Of a stretch of 64,000 nt of DNA, positions 1 to 8,713 are shown piece by piece. Origin of the DNA: Yinghuangia soli (GTDB lineage Bacteria; Actinomycetota; Actinomycetes; Streptomycetales; Streptomycetaceae); assembly GCF_021502675.1 (NCBI RefSeq), contig NZ_JAKFHA010000034.1, positions 1 through 64,000 on the forward strand, in the 5' to 3' direction. Below the pieces are notes generated by a model. That model was given only the letters and a program-made list of their open reading frames with translations. It had not been told where the DNA came from and did not search any database. The stretch's first letter is position 1. Every line of letters starts with the position of its first letter. Made by a program: the position numbers and the translations under genes.

Positions 1-644
1 TCGTCCGCGCTCATCCCGCCGTCGACGATCGCGGTGGTGTACTGGGCGAGGAGGTTGCGGCTGGTCATCACCGCGCCCTTGGGCCGCGACTCGGTCCCGG
101 AGGTGTACATGATCTGCACCGGGTCGTCATCGTCCAGGTCCACCTCCGGGCACACCGCGTCCGAGGCGCCCAGCGCGGCGAACGGCTCCCAGCCGTCGGT
201 CTCGCCGATCACCGCACGGACCTTCAGAGCCGTCACGTCCAGCCCCGCCTCCGCGAGCGCGGCGTCCGCGGTCACCACCAGGTCCGCGCCCGCCACGACC
301 CCGACCGCGCCGGAGTGCGTGAGGACGTACGCCACCTCGGGCGGGGTGAGCATGAAGTTGACCGGCACCGACACCGCCCCGATCCGGGCCAGCGCGAAGT
401 ACGCCACCGCGAACCCGTGCGAGTTCCGCGCCAGCAGCACGATCCGGTCGCCCTTGGCCACCCCCCGCGCCGCGAACCCCGCCGCGGTCCGCGTCACCAG
501 CGCGTCCAACTCCGCGAAGCTCTGCCGCAGCTCCCCGAAGACCACCGCGGTCTTGTCCGGAGTCCGGACGGCGGAACGGGCCAGCAGATCGGCCAGCCCG
601 TGCCGCCGGGCATGTGAATGTGGGGGTGGGGACGTTGTCGTCAC
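1..644 (-). CDS. AMP-forming acyl-CoA synthetase (N-terminal part, cut by window edge)
   Basis: The 214 visible residues are the N-terminal half of an ANL-superfamily acyl/aryl-CoA ligase, which adenylates a carboxylic acid with ATP and transfers it to CoA. The ATP-binding P-loop motif YTSGTESRPKGA lies at residues 180-191, and the preceding text (RNSHGFAVAYFALARIGAVSVPVN) is typical of the family. The gene runs off the left edge without a stop. The start is a GTG at 644-642 with an AGGAGA ribosome-binding site six bases upstream; an ATG at 613 is out of frame. It diverges from the gene at 836 across a region with a probable operator (754-771), so it probably belongs with the CoA transferase and SDR there. 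Substrate unknown; family call is firm. Confidence 0.9.
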   Translation of the reverse strand, partial: MTTTSPPPHSHARRHGLADLLARSAVRTPDKTAVVFGELRQSFAELDALVTRTAAGFAARGVAKGDRIVLLARNSHGFAVAYFALARIGAVSVPVNFMLTPPEVAYVLTHSGAVGVVAGADLVVTADAALAEAGLDVTALKVRAVIGETDGWEPFAALGASDAVCPEVDLDDDDPVQIMYTSGTESRPKGAVMTSRNLLAQYTTAIVDGGMSAD

Positions 645-740
645 GCAGGGTCTCCTGTTGCGAGCACCACTTGGCCGATGTCGCCGGGAGTATATGTGTA
701 ATGCTTACGCGAAACCACGGCCGAATCCGGCCTGACCTCT

Positions 741-779
741 TGGCTGCGCCATCATAGCCATGATAGCTATGAAAGAGCT
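741..779. promoter_or_regulatory. Putative operator A1, 9-bp phased TAGC repeats
   Basis: Two 9-bp units ATAGCCATG and ATAGCTATG stand back to back at 754-771, forming an imperfect inverted repeat (16 of 19 positions symmetric around CATAGC...GCTATG). Positions 755-779 match 38803-38827 at 24 of 25 bases. The site lies between the divergent acyl-CoA ligase and the 836 operon. It resembles the triple 9-mer array at 41046-41072 next to a GntR gene, so a GntR/FCD regulator is the likely binder (inference). Confidence 0.6.
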
Positions 780-835
780 CCGCTGGACTATCCGCCGACG
801 CCCGCAGGGCCGGCCCCCGAGTACGAGGGATCTTG

Positions 836-2059
836 ATGACCGAGCAGAAGCGCGTTGTCTACGCGACCGCGGTGTACGACCAGGCCGAGATCGACGCGGT
901 CATGGCCGTCCTGACCCAGGGGCAGAACGGCCTGCGCATCGGCCCGAACGTGGCCGAGATGGAACGCCGGGTCGCGGATCTCTTCGGCAAGCGCCATGGC
1001 GTCATGGTGAGTTCCGGGTCCGCGGCGCTCTTTCTCGCGATCGAGTTGCTCGACTTGCAGCCGGGCACCGAGGTGATCACGTCGCCTCTCACGTTCTCGA
1101 CCGACCTGTCCTGCCTGCTGCGCGCCGGTCTGGTCCCGGTCTTCGTGGACGTCGAGCCGGACACCTTCCAGATCGACGTCACGAAGATCGAGGAGATGGT
1201 CACCGACAAGACCGGCGCCGTCCTCATCCCCAACCTGGCCGGGAACGCCCCCGACTGGGACGCCATCCGCGCGATCGCGGACCGGCACGGCCTCAAGGTC
1301 ATCGAGGACTCGTGCGATGCCGTCGGCGCGACGCTGCACGGCACGCCCACGGGCACCCGCTCCGACATCTCCGTCACGAGCTTCTCGCTGTCGCACATCA
1401 TCACCGCGGCCGGCACCGGCGGCATGGTGATGCTGGACGACGACGACCTGCGCGACCGCTGCCTGACGCTGCGCGGCTGGGGCCGCCGCTCCGAGACGCA
1501 GCTGTTCGGCTCCAAGGCCGGCTCCCGCGACTTCTGGACCGACCTGGACGGCATCAGCTACGACAACATGTTCATCTTCGACGAGGCCGGCTGGAACTTC
1601 CTGCCCACCGAACTCTGCGCGGCCTTCGGCGTCGAGCAGGTCAAGAAACTGGACCGCAACTACGCACGCCGGCAGCACAACTTCGACCGCTACACCGAGG
1701 TCCTCGCGCGGCACGAGTCCTCCTTCACGCCGCCGCGCCAGCTCGAGGGACTCAATACCGCGTGGCTGTCGTACTGCTTCCTCATCAAGCCGGACGCCGG
1801 CTTCGGCCGCAGTGAACTCCAGCAGTACCTCGAAGCAGAGGGCATCGACACGCGGGTCGTGTGGACCGGCAACGCCGCCCGCCAGCCGTTCATGAAGAAC
1901 GCCGTGTTCCGCCAGCCCGAAGGCGGCCTCCCGGGTGCCGACCATGTCATGGAGTTCGGGATGCTGATCTCCTGCAACCACGGCCTGTCGGACGAGATGC
2001 TCGCCCACGTCGGCGACCGGATCGACGCGTTCATCGGCGAACGGTCCGGCACGGCCTGA
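836..2059 (+). CDS. DegT/DnrJ/EryC1-family PLP/PMP enzyme with active-site His (3-dehydrase-like)
   Basis: This 407-residue fold-type I PLP enzyme resembles the sugar aminotransferase/dehydrase family, with EDSCDAVGA around residues 157-165 (the cofactor-binding Asp region) and a conserved C-terminal half. The position that carries the Schiff-base lysine in aminotransferases reads SFSLSHIITAAGTGG, so histidine 187 replaces lysine. In this family that swap is the hallmark of NDP-4-keto-6-deoxyhexose 3-dehydrases of the ColD/E1 type, which use PMP to remove the 3-hydroxyl. The cysteines that hold the [2Fe-2S] cluster in E1 are absent, so a ColD-like mode is more likely. The start is ATG 836 with GAGG seven bases upstream. 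The gene leads an operon with a CoA transferase and an SDR, an odd setting for a sugar dehydrase. Family sure, substrate open. Confidence 0.85.
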   Translation: MTEQKRVVYATAVYDQAEIDAVMAVLTQGQNGLRIGPNVAEMERRVADLFGKRHGVMVSSGSAALFLAIELLDLQPGTEVITSPLTFSTDLSCLLRAGLVPVFVDVEPDTFQIDVTKIEEMVTDKTGAVLIPNLAGNAPDWDAIRAIADRHGLKVIEDSCDAVGATLHGTPTGTRSDISVTSFSLSHIITAAGTGGMVMLDDDDLRDRCLTLRGWGRRSETQLFGSKAGSRDFWTDLDGISYDNMFIFDEAGWNFLPTELCAAFGVEQVKKLDRNYARRQHNFDRYTEVLARHESSFTPPRQLEGLNTAWLSYCFLIKPDAGFGRSELQQYLEAEGIDTRVVWTGNAARQPFMKNAVFRQPEGGLPGADHVMEFGMLISCNHGLSDEMLAHVGDRIDAFIGERSGTA

Positions 2060-2073
2060 CGCCGCCCCTCCTT

Positions 2074-2109
2074 CCCGGCGCCCGCCGCCTCCCCGCGGCG
2101 GGCGCCGGG
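2074..2109 (+). terminator. GC-rich hairpin between genes 836 and 2139
   Basis: A perfect 15-bp stem, CCCGGCGCCCGCCGC with its complement, closes a 6-base CTCCCC loop 15 bases after the DegT stop codon. There is no U-tract. It could act as a partial terminator or as an mRNA-stabilising element that lowers expression of the downstream CoA transferase. Confidence 0.55.
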
Positions 2110-2138
2110 ACCGCCGCGAACGAAAGGGCTGAGCATCC

Positions 2139-3335
2139 ATGGCCGATCCCGCATGGCCGCACGATCCGCAGGGCTGTGATCCTGCTCTTCCGCTCGCCGG
2201 GGTACGGGTACTCGACCTGTCCCGCATCCTCGCCGGCCCGCTGGCCGCCACGATCCTCGCCGACCTCGGGGCGGACGTGATCAAGGTCGAGGCGCCGCAG
2301 GGCGACGAGACCCGCCGTTGGGGGCCGCCGTTCCACGGTGACGACGCCGCGTACTACCTCGCGATCAACCGCAACCGGCGTGCCATGGTGCTGGACCTAC
2401 GTACTGAAACAGACCTCGAGGTCGTCCGCACACTCGCTGCGGCGGCCGACGTCGTCATCGAGAACTTCCTCCCGCGGCAGCTCACTTCACTCGGCCTCGA
2501 CCGGATCCGCGACGCCGGCGACCGGCACGCGGTATGGGTGTCGGTACGCGGCGCGGCCGCGGGCGGGCCGCTGGCCGACCAGCCCGGCTACGACGCGATG
2601 GCCCAGGCCCGCTCCGGCATCATGTCGGTCACCGGCCACCCGGAGACCGGCGCCACCAAGGTCGGCCTCCCGGTCGTCGACGTGATGACCGGCCTGTACG
2701 CGGCGATCGGCGCCCTCGGCGCCCTCCTCGGACAGCACCGCAGCCCGGACGGCCGCCCGGCGCATGTCGAAGTCCCGCTGTTCGAATGCGGCGTCGCGGC
2801 ACTCGTCAACCAGTCCGCCAACCACCTCATCGGCGGCCTCGTCCCCGGCCTGCTGGGCAACCTGCACCCGAACGTCGCACCGTACGGTCCGCTGCCCACC
2901 GCCGACGGTGAACTCGTCCTCGGCGCGACCAGCGACCGCCAGTTCGCCGCACTGTGCACCGCGCTCGACCTGCCGGACCTCCCCGCCGACCCCGCCTTCG
3001 CGAGCAACGCCGCCCGGCTCGCCCGCCGCGAGGAACTGAACGGCCTGCTGGGCGCGGTGCTGCGCACCGCGCCCACGCGCGACTGGGAAGTGAGGCTGGC
3101 CGACGCGGGCGTCCCGTGCGCGCCCGTCAACCGCGTGGACGACGTCTTCCGCGAAGCGCAGGTCGAGGCAACGGGGTTGGTGCAGGACGTCGCACACCCG
3201 TCAGGACCGGTCCGCCTGGTTGCGTCACCGCTCACCATCGACAGTCTTCGACCGCCCATTCGCCGCCCCCCGCCGCTCTTCGGCGAACACACCGAGGAAA
3301 TCCTCGACGCCCTTGCCGCCCGCAGGGACCATTAG
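2139..3335 (+). CDS. CaiB/BaiF family CoA transferase
   Basis: A 398-residue class III CoA transferase, which moves CoA between carboxylic acids through an aspartyl-CoA thioester. The N-terminal signature (GVRVLDLSRILAGPLAATILADLGADVIKVE) is at residues 21-51, and the probable catalytic Asp is D152 in GYDAMAQARSG. Length matches single-domain family members (about 390-410 residues). The start ATG 2139 has AAAGGG upstream. It sits between the DegT enzyme and an SDR in one operon, with an acyl-CoA ligase diverging upstream, so it probably activates or recycles an intermediate of the same degradative route. Racemase members (MCR type) share the fold, so racemase activity cannot be excluded. Confidence 0.88.
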   Translation: MADPAWPHDPQGCDPALPLAGVRVLDLSRILAGPLAATILADLGADVIKVEAPQGDETRRWGPPFHGDDAAYYLAINRNRRAMVLDLRTETDLEVVRTLAAAADVVIENFLPRQLTSLGLDRIRDAGDRHAVWVSVRGAAAGGPLADQPGYDAMAQARSGIMSVTGHPETGATKVGLPVVDVMTGLYAAIGALGALLGQHRSPDGRPAHVEVPLFECGVAALVNQSANHLIGGLVPGLLGNLHPNVAPYGPLPTADGELVLGATSDRQFAALCTALDLPDLPADPAFASNAARLARREELNGLLGAVLRTAPTRDWEVRLADAGVPCAPVNRVDDVFREAQVEATGLVQDVAHPSGPVRLVASPLTIDSLRPPIRRPPPLFGEHTEEILDALAARRDH

Positions 3336-3353
3336 CCAGGAGCAGGGAACCTC

Positions 3354-4115
3354 ATGTTCGAACTCGCAGGCAGGACCGCCCTGATCACCGGAGCCGGGCA
3401 GGGGGTCGGCGCGGGCATCGCCGAAGCCCTGGCCGCCCAGGGTGCCGCGGTCGCGGTCAACGACATCGACCCGGAGCGTGCCGAAGCCCGAACCCGTCTC
3501 CTGCGCGAGGCCGGGTACCGCGCGCACGCCGTCCCTTTCGACGTCACCGGCCACGACGCGGTACGTGACGCCGTGCGGAACTTCGAACGGGCCGTCGGGC
3601 CGGTCGACATCCTGATCAACAACGTCGGCAATGCGGGCAGCGAGGCGTTCCGGCCACGGCCGTTCCGCGAGTCCGCCCCCGAAGACTGGCGTCGTTTCAC
3701 CGAAGTGAACCTCTTCGGGGTGATGAACTGCGTGAAGGCCGTCATCGACGGCATGAGTGCGCGCGGGTACGGGCGCATAATCACGATCGCTTCGGGATCG
3801 GGAGTCGTCGGCCAGTCCATCGGCGTCTCGCTCTACGCCGCCGCCAAAGGCGGTGCCATCGCCTTCATGCGGCACTTGGCCATGGAGACCGCAGCCGACG
3901 GCGTGACCGCGAACACCATCGCGCTCGGCCTCATCGACCCGGCCGCGAGCGGGCGTGAGGGAGCGGCAGTGCGCGAGATGGCCACGCGTCTCCCGGTCGG
4001 CCGTATCGGCGTGCCGGCCGACCCCGCCGCGATGTGCGCCTACTTGGCCTCGCGGGAAGCGTCCTGGATCACCGGTCAGACACTGCACCTGAACGGCGGG
4101 TCGTACACGTCGTGA
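3354..4115 (+). CDS. Short-chain dehydrogenase/reductase (FabG-like)
   Basis: A 253-residue classical SDR that oxidises or reduces a hydroxyl/keto group with NAD(P)(H). The Rossmann motif TGAGQGVG is at residues 12-19, the NNVGN motif at 89-93, and the catalytic Ser147 and YAAAK (Y161, K165) follow. An Asp at the end of beta-2 (NDID, residues 36-39) favours NAD(H). The start ATG 3354 has AGGAG upstream. Last gene of the operon beginning at 836; in CoA-linked operons such SDRs often act as 3-hydroxyacyl-CoA dehydrogenases, which would fit here, but a sugar or steroid-like substrate is equally possible. Confidence 0.88.
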   Translation: MFELAGRTALITGAGQGVGAGIAEALAAQGAAVAVNDIDPERAEARTRLLREAGYRAHAVPFDVTGHDAVRDAVRNFERAVGPVDILINNVGNAGSEAFRPRPFRESAPEDWRRFTEVNLFGVMNCVKAVIDGMSARGYGRIITIASGSGVVGQSIGVSLYAAAKGGAIAFMRHLAMETAADGVTANTIALGLIDPAASGREGAAVREMATRLPVGRIGVPADPAAMCAYLASREASWITGQTLHLNGGSYTS

Positions 4116-4158
4116 GGCCGCCCGGCCCTGGTCGCCGATCACCCCCGGCCATCGGCGG

Positions 4159-5199
4159 TCAGGCGCGGCTGGAGTCGCGGACGACGAGCTCGGGCTGCAG
4201 GACGATGCGTCGGTGGGCGTGGGCGTGGGCGTCCGGGCCGGTTTCGTCCGTTTCGGCGAGGAGCAGCTCGGCGGCGGTGCGTCCGATGCGGGCGGCGGGT
4301 TGGCGGACCGAGGTGAGGGGGACGGCGGCCGCCGCGGCGAATTCGATGTCGTCGTAGCCGACCAGGGCGATGTCGTGGGGGACGCGCACGCCGGCCGCGA
4401 ACAGTGCCTGGAGCACGCCGAGGGCGAGAAGGTCGTTGGCGCAGAAGACGGCCGTCGGACGGTCGGCGAGGCCGAGCAGCCGCGCTCCGGCGTCGCGGCC
4501 CGCGGCCACGTCGAGGCGGTCCGAGTCGAGGGGCGTCAGGACGTCGTCGGGCAGCCCGGCCTCGCGCACGGCGTTCCGGCCGCCGGTGAACCGGTCGCGG
4601 ACCTGGGCCAGATGCATCGGGCCGCCGACGTAGGCGATGCGGCGGTGTCCGGCGGCGATGAGATGGCGCACCGCCATGTCACCCCCGAGGACGTCGTCGA
4701 CGGAGACCGAGCAGCCTTGGTCCTCGGGCAGGCTGCGGTCGACGAGGACGAACGGGATGCCTCGGGCGCGCAGCGTCTCAACGGTGCGTCCGCTGCCGTC
4801 GGCCGGGGTGACCAGGACCCCGCGCACGCGCTGTTCGGCGAAAAGCGCCAAGTAGTCGGCCTCCTCGCTCGGACTGCCGGCGCTGTTGCAGACCATGACG
4901 CCGAGGCCGACGTCGCGCAGTGCGCGTTCGGCGCCCTTGGCGACCTCGGCGAAGAACGGGTTGGCGAGGTCCAGGACGAGCATGGCGACGATGCGGCTCT
5001 GCCCGGCGCGGAGCTGGCGCGCGGTCTCGCTGCGGACGTACCCGAGGCGTTCGATCGCCGCGCGGACCCGGATGCGGGTCTCGTCGGAGACCAGGTCGGG
5101 GTTGTTGATGACGTTGGAGACCGTGCCGACCGAGACGCCGGCCTGCCGCGCGACTTCCTTGATCCCCACCTTGCCCGCCACGCGCGCCGCCCCCGTCAT
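4159..5199 (-). CDS. LacI-family transcriptional regulator of rhamnose genes (predicted)
   Basis: A 346-residue LacI/GalR regulator. The helix-turn-helix (IKEVARQAGVSVGTVSNVINNP) lies at residues 13-34, followed by a periplasmic-binding-protein-like effector domain ending in the usual DDIEFAAAAAVPLTSVRQP segment. It diverges from the L-rhamnose operon, whose promoter carries a perfect palindrome TGAAACGTTTCA at 5341-5352, the classic LacI-type operator shape. Three similar boxes precede the MFS/SDR operon, the fused ABC transporter operon and the alpha-L-rhamnosidase, so it is predicted to repress all four and to respond to rhamnose or a rhamnose-derived metabolite. A degenerate 9/12 box (5195-5206) covers its own start codon and may allow autoregulation. 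Confidence 0.88.
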   Translation of the reverse strand: MTGAARVAGKVGIKEVARQAGVSVGTVSNVINNPDLVSDETRIRVRAAIERLGYVRSETARQLRAGQSRIVAMLVLDLANPFFAEVAKGAERALRDVGLGVMVCNSAGSPSEEADYLALFAEQRVRGVLVTPADGSGRTVETLRARGIPFVLVDRSLPEDQGCSVSVDDVLGGDMAVRHLIAAGHRRIAYVGGPMHLAQVRDRFTGGRNAVREAGLPDDVLTPLDSDRLDVAAGRDAGARLLGLADRPTAVFCANDLLALGVLQALFAAGVRVPHDIALVGYDDIEFAAAAAVPLTSVRQPAARIGRTAAELLLAETDETGPDAHAHAHRRIVLQPELVVRDSSRA

Positions 5200-5302
5200 C
5201 GTTTCATGTCCGTTCCTGGCATGGCCCCATCGTAGGCGTGCCTTCCGGCGATCGCCGCGCGGCCTGGCTTTGTGCTGTGTCGAGGCTGCCGGGATCGAAT
5301 CG

Positions 5303-5331
5303 TTGACACCGGGTGGTTTCGTGGATAGCTT
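5303..5331 (+). promoter_or_regulatory. Sigma70-type promoter of the rhamnose operon
   Basis: TTGACA at 5303-5308 and TAGCTT at 5326-5331 are separated by exactly 17 bases. Transcription would start near 5338, so the LacI box at 5341-5352 sits just downstream of the start site, the expected place for repression. Confidence 0.6.
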
Positions 5332-5340
5332 ACCTGAAAT

Positions 5341-5352
5341 TGAAACGTTTCA
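5341..5352. promoter_or_regulatory. LacI-type operator, perfect palindrome
   Basis: TGAAACGTTTCA is a perfect 12-bp palindrome with the central CG typical of LacI-family sites. It overlaps the predicted transcription start of rhaI and is 42 bases before the rhaI ATG. Related boxes occur at 18519, 26221 and 26427. Confidence 0.75.
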
Positions 5353-5393
5353 GGCCGCTCGGTCCAGAGTGGCCGCCAGAACTTGGAGTCGAC

Positions 5394-6560
5394 ATGGCAT
5401 CCACGACCGCGGTGCGCGCCGCGCTGAGGACGCAGCGGATCGAGACGCCGTCGTGGGCGTACGGGAACTCCGGTACGCGGTTCAAGGTGTTCGCGCAGCA
5501 GGGGGTGCCGCGGGACCCGTTCGAGAAGCTCGCCGACGCGGCCCAGGTGCACGCCTTCACCGGGGTCGCGCCGAGCGTGTCGCTGCACATCCCGTGGGAC
5601 AAGGTCGACGACTACGCAGCGCTCGCCAAGCACGCACGGGACCAAGGCGTCGTGATCGGGGCGGTCAACGCGAACGTCTTCCAGGACGACGACTACATGC
5701 TGGGGTCGGTGACGAACCCGGACCCGCGGGTGCGGCGCAAGGCGACCGACCACCTGCTCGAATGCGTCGACATCATGGACGCGACGGGGTCGCGCGATCT
5801 GAAGCTGTGGTTCTCGGACGGCACGAACTATCCCGGCCAGGACGACATCCGGGCGAGGCAGGACCGCTTGGCCGAGGCGTTGGCGGAGGTGTACGCGCGG
5901 CTGACCGGTGACCAACGGCTGATCCTGGAGTACAAGTTCTTCGAGCCGGCCTTCTACACGACCGATGTGCCCGACTGGGGGACGGCGTACGCGCACTGCC
6001 TCAAGCTGGGGGACCGCGCGAAGGTCGTGGTCGACACCGGGCATCACGCGCCGGGCACGAACATCGAGTTCATCGTGGCGTTCCTGCTGCGCGAGGGGAA
6101 GCTGGGCGCGTTCGACTTCAACTCGCGGTTCTACGCGGACGACGACCTGATGGTCGGCGCCGCCGACCCATTCCAGCTGTTCCGCATCATGCACGAGGTC
6201 GTCCGCGGCGGCGGGCTCGATGCAGGCACCGAGGTCGCGTTCATGCTCGACCAGTGCCACAACATCGAGCCGAAGATCCCCGGCCAGATCCGCTCGGTGA
6301 TGAACGTCCAAGAGGCGACCGCAAAGGCGCTGCTGGTCGACGCGGAGGCGCTGGCCGCGGCGCAGCAGGCCGGCGACGTCCTGGGCGCCAACGCCGTGCT
6401 GATGGACGCCTACAACACCGATGTCCGGCCGCTGCTCGCCGAGCTGCGCGCCGAACTGGGGCTGGCGCCCGACCCGATGGCCGCCTACGCCGCGTCCGGC
6501 TACGCCGAGCGCATCAAGGCCGAGCGGGTCGGCGGCGCGCAGGCCGGCTGGGGCGCCTGA
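5394..6560 (+). CDS. rhaI: L-rhamnose isomerase
   Basis: A 388-residue TIM-barrel isomerase converting L-rhamnose to L-rhamnulose in the cytoplasm. It matches the actinobacterial/Pseudomonas stutzeri-type RhaI rather than E. coli RhaA. Likely metal-binding and catalytic regions are EYKFFEP (179-185), DTGHH (214-218) and DFNSRFYADDD (241-251). The start ATG 5394 has GGAG five bases upstream; an upstream in-frame start at 5313 would lie within the promoter and operator and is rejected. It is the first gene of the rhaI-rhaEW-rhaB-lutABC operon under the LacI box. Function call rests on both motifs and the complete pathway context. Confidence 0.93.
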   Translation: MASTTAVRAALRTQRIETPSWAYGNSGTRFKVFAQQGVPRDPFEKLADAAQVHAFTGVAPSVSLHIPWDKVDDYAALAKHARDQGVVIGAVNANVFQDDDYMLGSVTNPDPRVRRKATDHLLECVDIMDATGSRDLKLWFSDGTNYPGQDDIRARQDRLAEALAEVYARLTGDQRLILEYKFFEPAFYTTDVPDWGTAYAHCLKLGDRAKVVVDTGHHAPGTNIEFIVAFLLREGKLGAFDFNSRFYADDDLMVGAADPFQLFRIMHEVVRGGGLDAGTEVAFMLDQCHNIEPKIPGQIRSVMNVQEATAKALLVDAEALAAAQQAGDVLGANAVLMDAYNTDVRPLLAELRAELGLAPDPMAAYAASGYAERIKAERVGGAQAGWGA

Positions 6561-6610
6561 CCTCGCGGCCTGATCAGACAGACCATCCGTACCGACCTCA
6601 AGGACACGTC

Positions 6611-8713
6611 ATGACGCCACCGACGAATCCGGCGGTGGAAGCACTGCTGAACCGCTCGCGGACGCTGGGCGCCGACCCCCGCAACACCAACTACGCCGGA
6701 GGCAACACCTCCGCCAAGGGCACCGCCCTCGACCCGGTCACCAGCCACGCCGTCGAGCTGATGTGGGTCAAGGGCTCGGGCGGCGACCTGGGCACGCTCA
6801 CCGAAGACGGCTTGGCGGTGCTGCGCCTGGACCGGCTGCGCGCGCTCGTCGACGTGTACCCGGGGGTGGAGCGCGAGGACGAGATGGTCGCCGCGTTCGC
6901 CTACTGCGCGCACGGCACCGGCGGGGCCGCGCCGTCGATCGACACCGCGATGCACGGCCTGGTCGACGCCGCCCACGTCGACCACCTCCACCCGGACTCG
7001 GGTATCGCGCTCGCCTGTGCCGCGGACGGCGAGAAGCTGACCGCGGAGTGCTTCGGCGACACCGTGGTGTGGGTGCCGTGGCGGCGCCCGGGTTTCCAGC
7101 TCGGGCTGGACATCGCGGCGATCAAGGCGGCGAACCCGCAGGCGATCGGCTGCATCCTGGGCGGCCACGGCATCACCGCGTGGGGCGACACCTCGGAGGA
7201 GTGCCAAGCCAATTCGCTGCACATCATCCGCACGGCCGAAGCCTTCATCGCGGACCGGTCCGACGCGGCCCGGCACCCGTTCGGCGCGCTGCTGCCGCGC
7301 TACGCCCCGCTCCCCGACGAGCGCCGCCGCGCCCGCGCCGCCGAACTCGCGCCCCTGCTGCGCGGCCTGGCCTCCACCGACCGGCCGCAGGTCGGCCACT
7401 TCACCGACACCGACGCGGTGCTGGACTTCCTGGCCCGTGCCGAACACCCGCGCCTGGCCGCGCTGGGCACCTCGTGCCCCGACCACTTCCTGCGGACGAA
7501 GGTCCGGCCCCTCGTCCTCGACACCGCGCCCGAAGCGCCCCTGGAAGAGGTCATCGCGCGGCTGCGCGAGCTGCACGCGGCCTATCGCGAGGAGTACGCC
7601 GCGTACTACACGCGGCATGCCGACCCGGACTCGCCCGCGATGCGCGGCGCCGATCCGGCGATCGTGCTGGTCCCCGGCATCGGGATGTTCTCGTACGGCA
7701 AGGACAAGCAGACCGCCCGCGTGGCAGGCGAGTTCTACGTCAACGCGATCAACGTGATGCGGGGCGCGGAAACGGTCTCGACCTACGCACCCATCGAGGA
7801 GCGCGAGAAGTTCCGCATCGAATACTGGGCGCTGGAAGAGGCCAAGCTGGCTCGGCTGCCCAAGCCCAAGCCGCTCGCCACCCGCGTCGCGCTGGTCACC
7901 GGGGCCGGTTCCGGCATCGGCAAGGCCATCGCGACGCGACTCGCGGCCGAAGGCGCCTGCGTCGTGATCGCCGACCTGAACGCCGAGAACGCCGACGCGG
8001 TCGCCGCCGGACTGGGCGGCCCGGACCGGGCCGTCGCGGTGACTGTGGACGTGACCGACGAGGAGCAGATCAAGGCCGCCTTCGCCGAGGCCGCGCTCGC
8101 GTTCGGCGGCGTGGACCTGGTCGTCAACAACGCCGGCATCTCCATCTCCAAGCCGCTCCTGGAGACCACCGCCCGCGACTGGGACCTGCAGCACGCCATC
8201 ATGGCCCGCGGCTCGTTCCTCGTCTCGCGCGAGGCCGCCCGGATGATGACCGGCCAGCGCCTCGGCGGCGACATCGTCTACATCGCGTCCAAGAACGCGG
8301 TTTTCGCCGGGCCGAACAACATCGCGTACAGCGCCGCCAAGGCCGACCAGGCCCATCAGGTAAGGCTGCTGGCCGCCGAGCTCGGCGAGCACGGCATCCG
8401 CGTCAACGGCGTCAACCCGGACGGCGTGGTCCGCGGCTCCGGGATCTTCGCGGCCGGCTGGGGCGCGCAGCGCGCCGCGGTCTACGGCGTCGAGGAGGAC
8501 AAGCTCGGCGAGTTCTACGCCCAGCGCACCCTCCTCAAGCGCGAAGTGCTGCCCGAGCACGTCGCCAACGCGGTCTTCGCCCTGACCGGGGGCGATCTCT
8601 CCCACACCACCGGGCTGCACATCCCGGTGGATGCGGGAGTGGCCGCGGCCTTCCTGCGGTTGGGCCCCCCGGAATGCCGGCCGGCCGTCCGTTGCCGCTT
8701 CCCCGGCGTGTGA
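6611..8713 (+). CDS. rhaEW: Bifunctional rhamnulose-1-phosphate aldolase / L-lactaldehyde dehydrogenase
   Basis: A 700-residue fusion. Residues 1 to about 415 are a class II aldolase/adducin domain with zinc-site histidines in AHVDHLHPDS (121-130) and GGHGITAW (184-191). Residues about 424-683 are an SDR with TGAGSGIG (430-437), NNAG (506-509), S560 and YSAAK (573-577). Together they split rhamnulose-1-phosphate into DHAP and L-lactaldehyde and oxidise the latter to L-lactate. RhaEW fusions are known in actinobacterial and alphaproteobacterial rhamnose pathways. The SDR should end near VAAAFLR (residue 683), but 17 extra residues follow, encoded partly by the left arm of a 20-bp perfect hairpin that contains the stop codon in its loop. 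ATG 6611 has AAGGA upstream. Confidence 0.93.
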   Translation: MTPPTNPAVEALLNRSRTLGADPRNTNYAGGNTSAKGTALDPVTSHAVELMWVKGSGGDLGTLTEDGLAVLRLDRLRALVDVYPGVEREDEMVAAFAYCAHGTGGAAPSIDTAMHGLVDAAHVDHLHPDSGIALACAADGEKLTAECFGDTVVWVPWRRPGFQLGLDIAAIKAANPQAIGCILGGHGITAWGDTSEECQANSLHIIRTAEAFIADRSDAARHPFGALLPRYAPLPDERRRARAAELAPLLRGLASTDRPQVGHFTDTDAVLDFLARAEHPRLAALGTSCPDHFLRTKVRPLVLDTAPEAPLEEVIARLRELHAAYREEYAAYYTRHADPDSPAMRGADPAIVLVPGIGMFSYGKDKQTARVAGEFYVNAINVMRGAETVSTYAPIEEREKFRIEYWALEEAKLARLPKPKPLATRVALVTGAGSGIGKAIATRLAAEGACVVIADLNAENADAVAAGLGGPDRAVAVTVDVTDEEQIKAAFAEAALAFGGVDLVVNNAGISISKPLLETTARDWDLQHAIMARGSFLVSREAARMMTGQRLGGDIVYIASKNAVFAGPNNIAYSAAKADQAHQVRLLAAELGEHGIRVNGVNPDGVVRGSGIFAAGWGAQRAAVYGVEEDKLGEFYAQRTLLKREVLPEHVANAVFALTGGDLSHTTGLHIPVDAGVAAAFLRLGPPECRPAVRCRFPGV

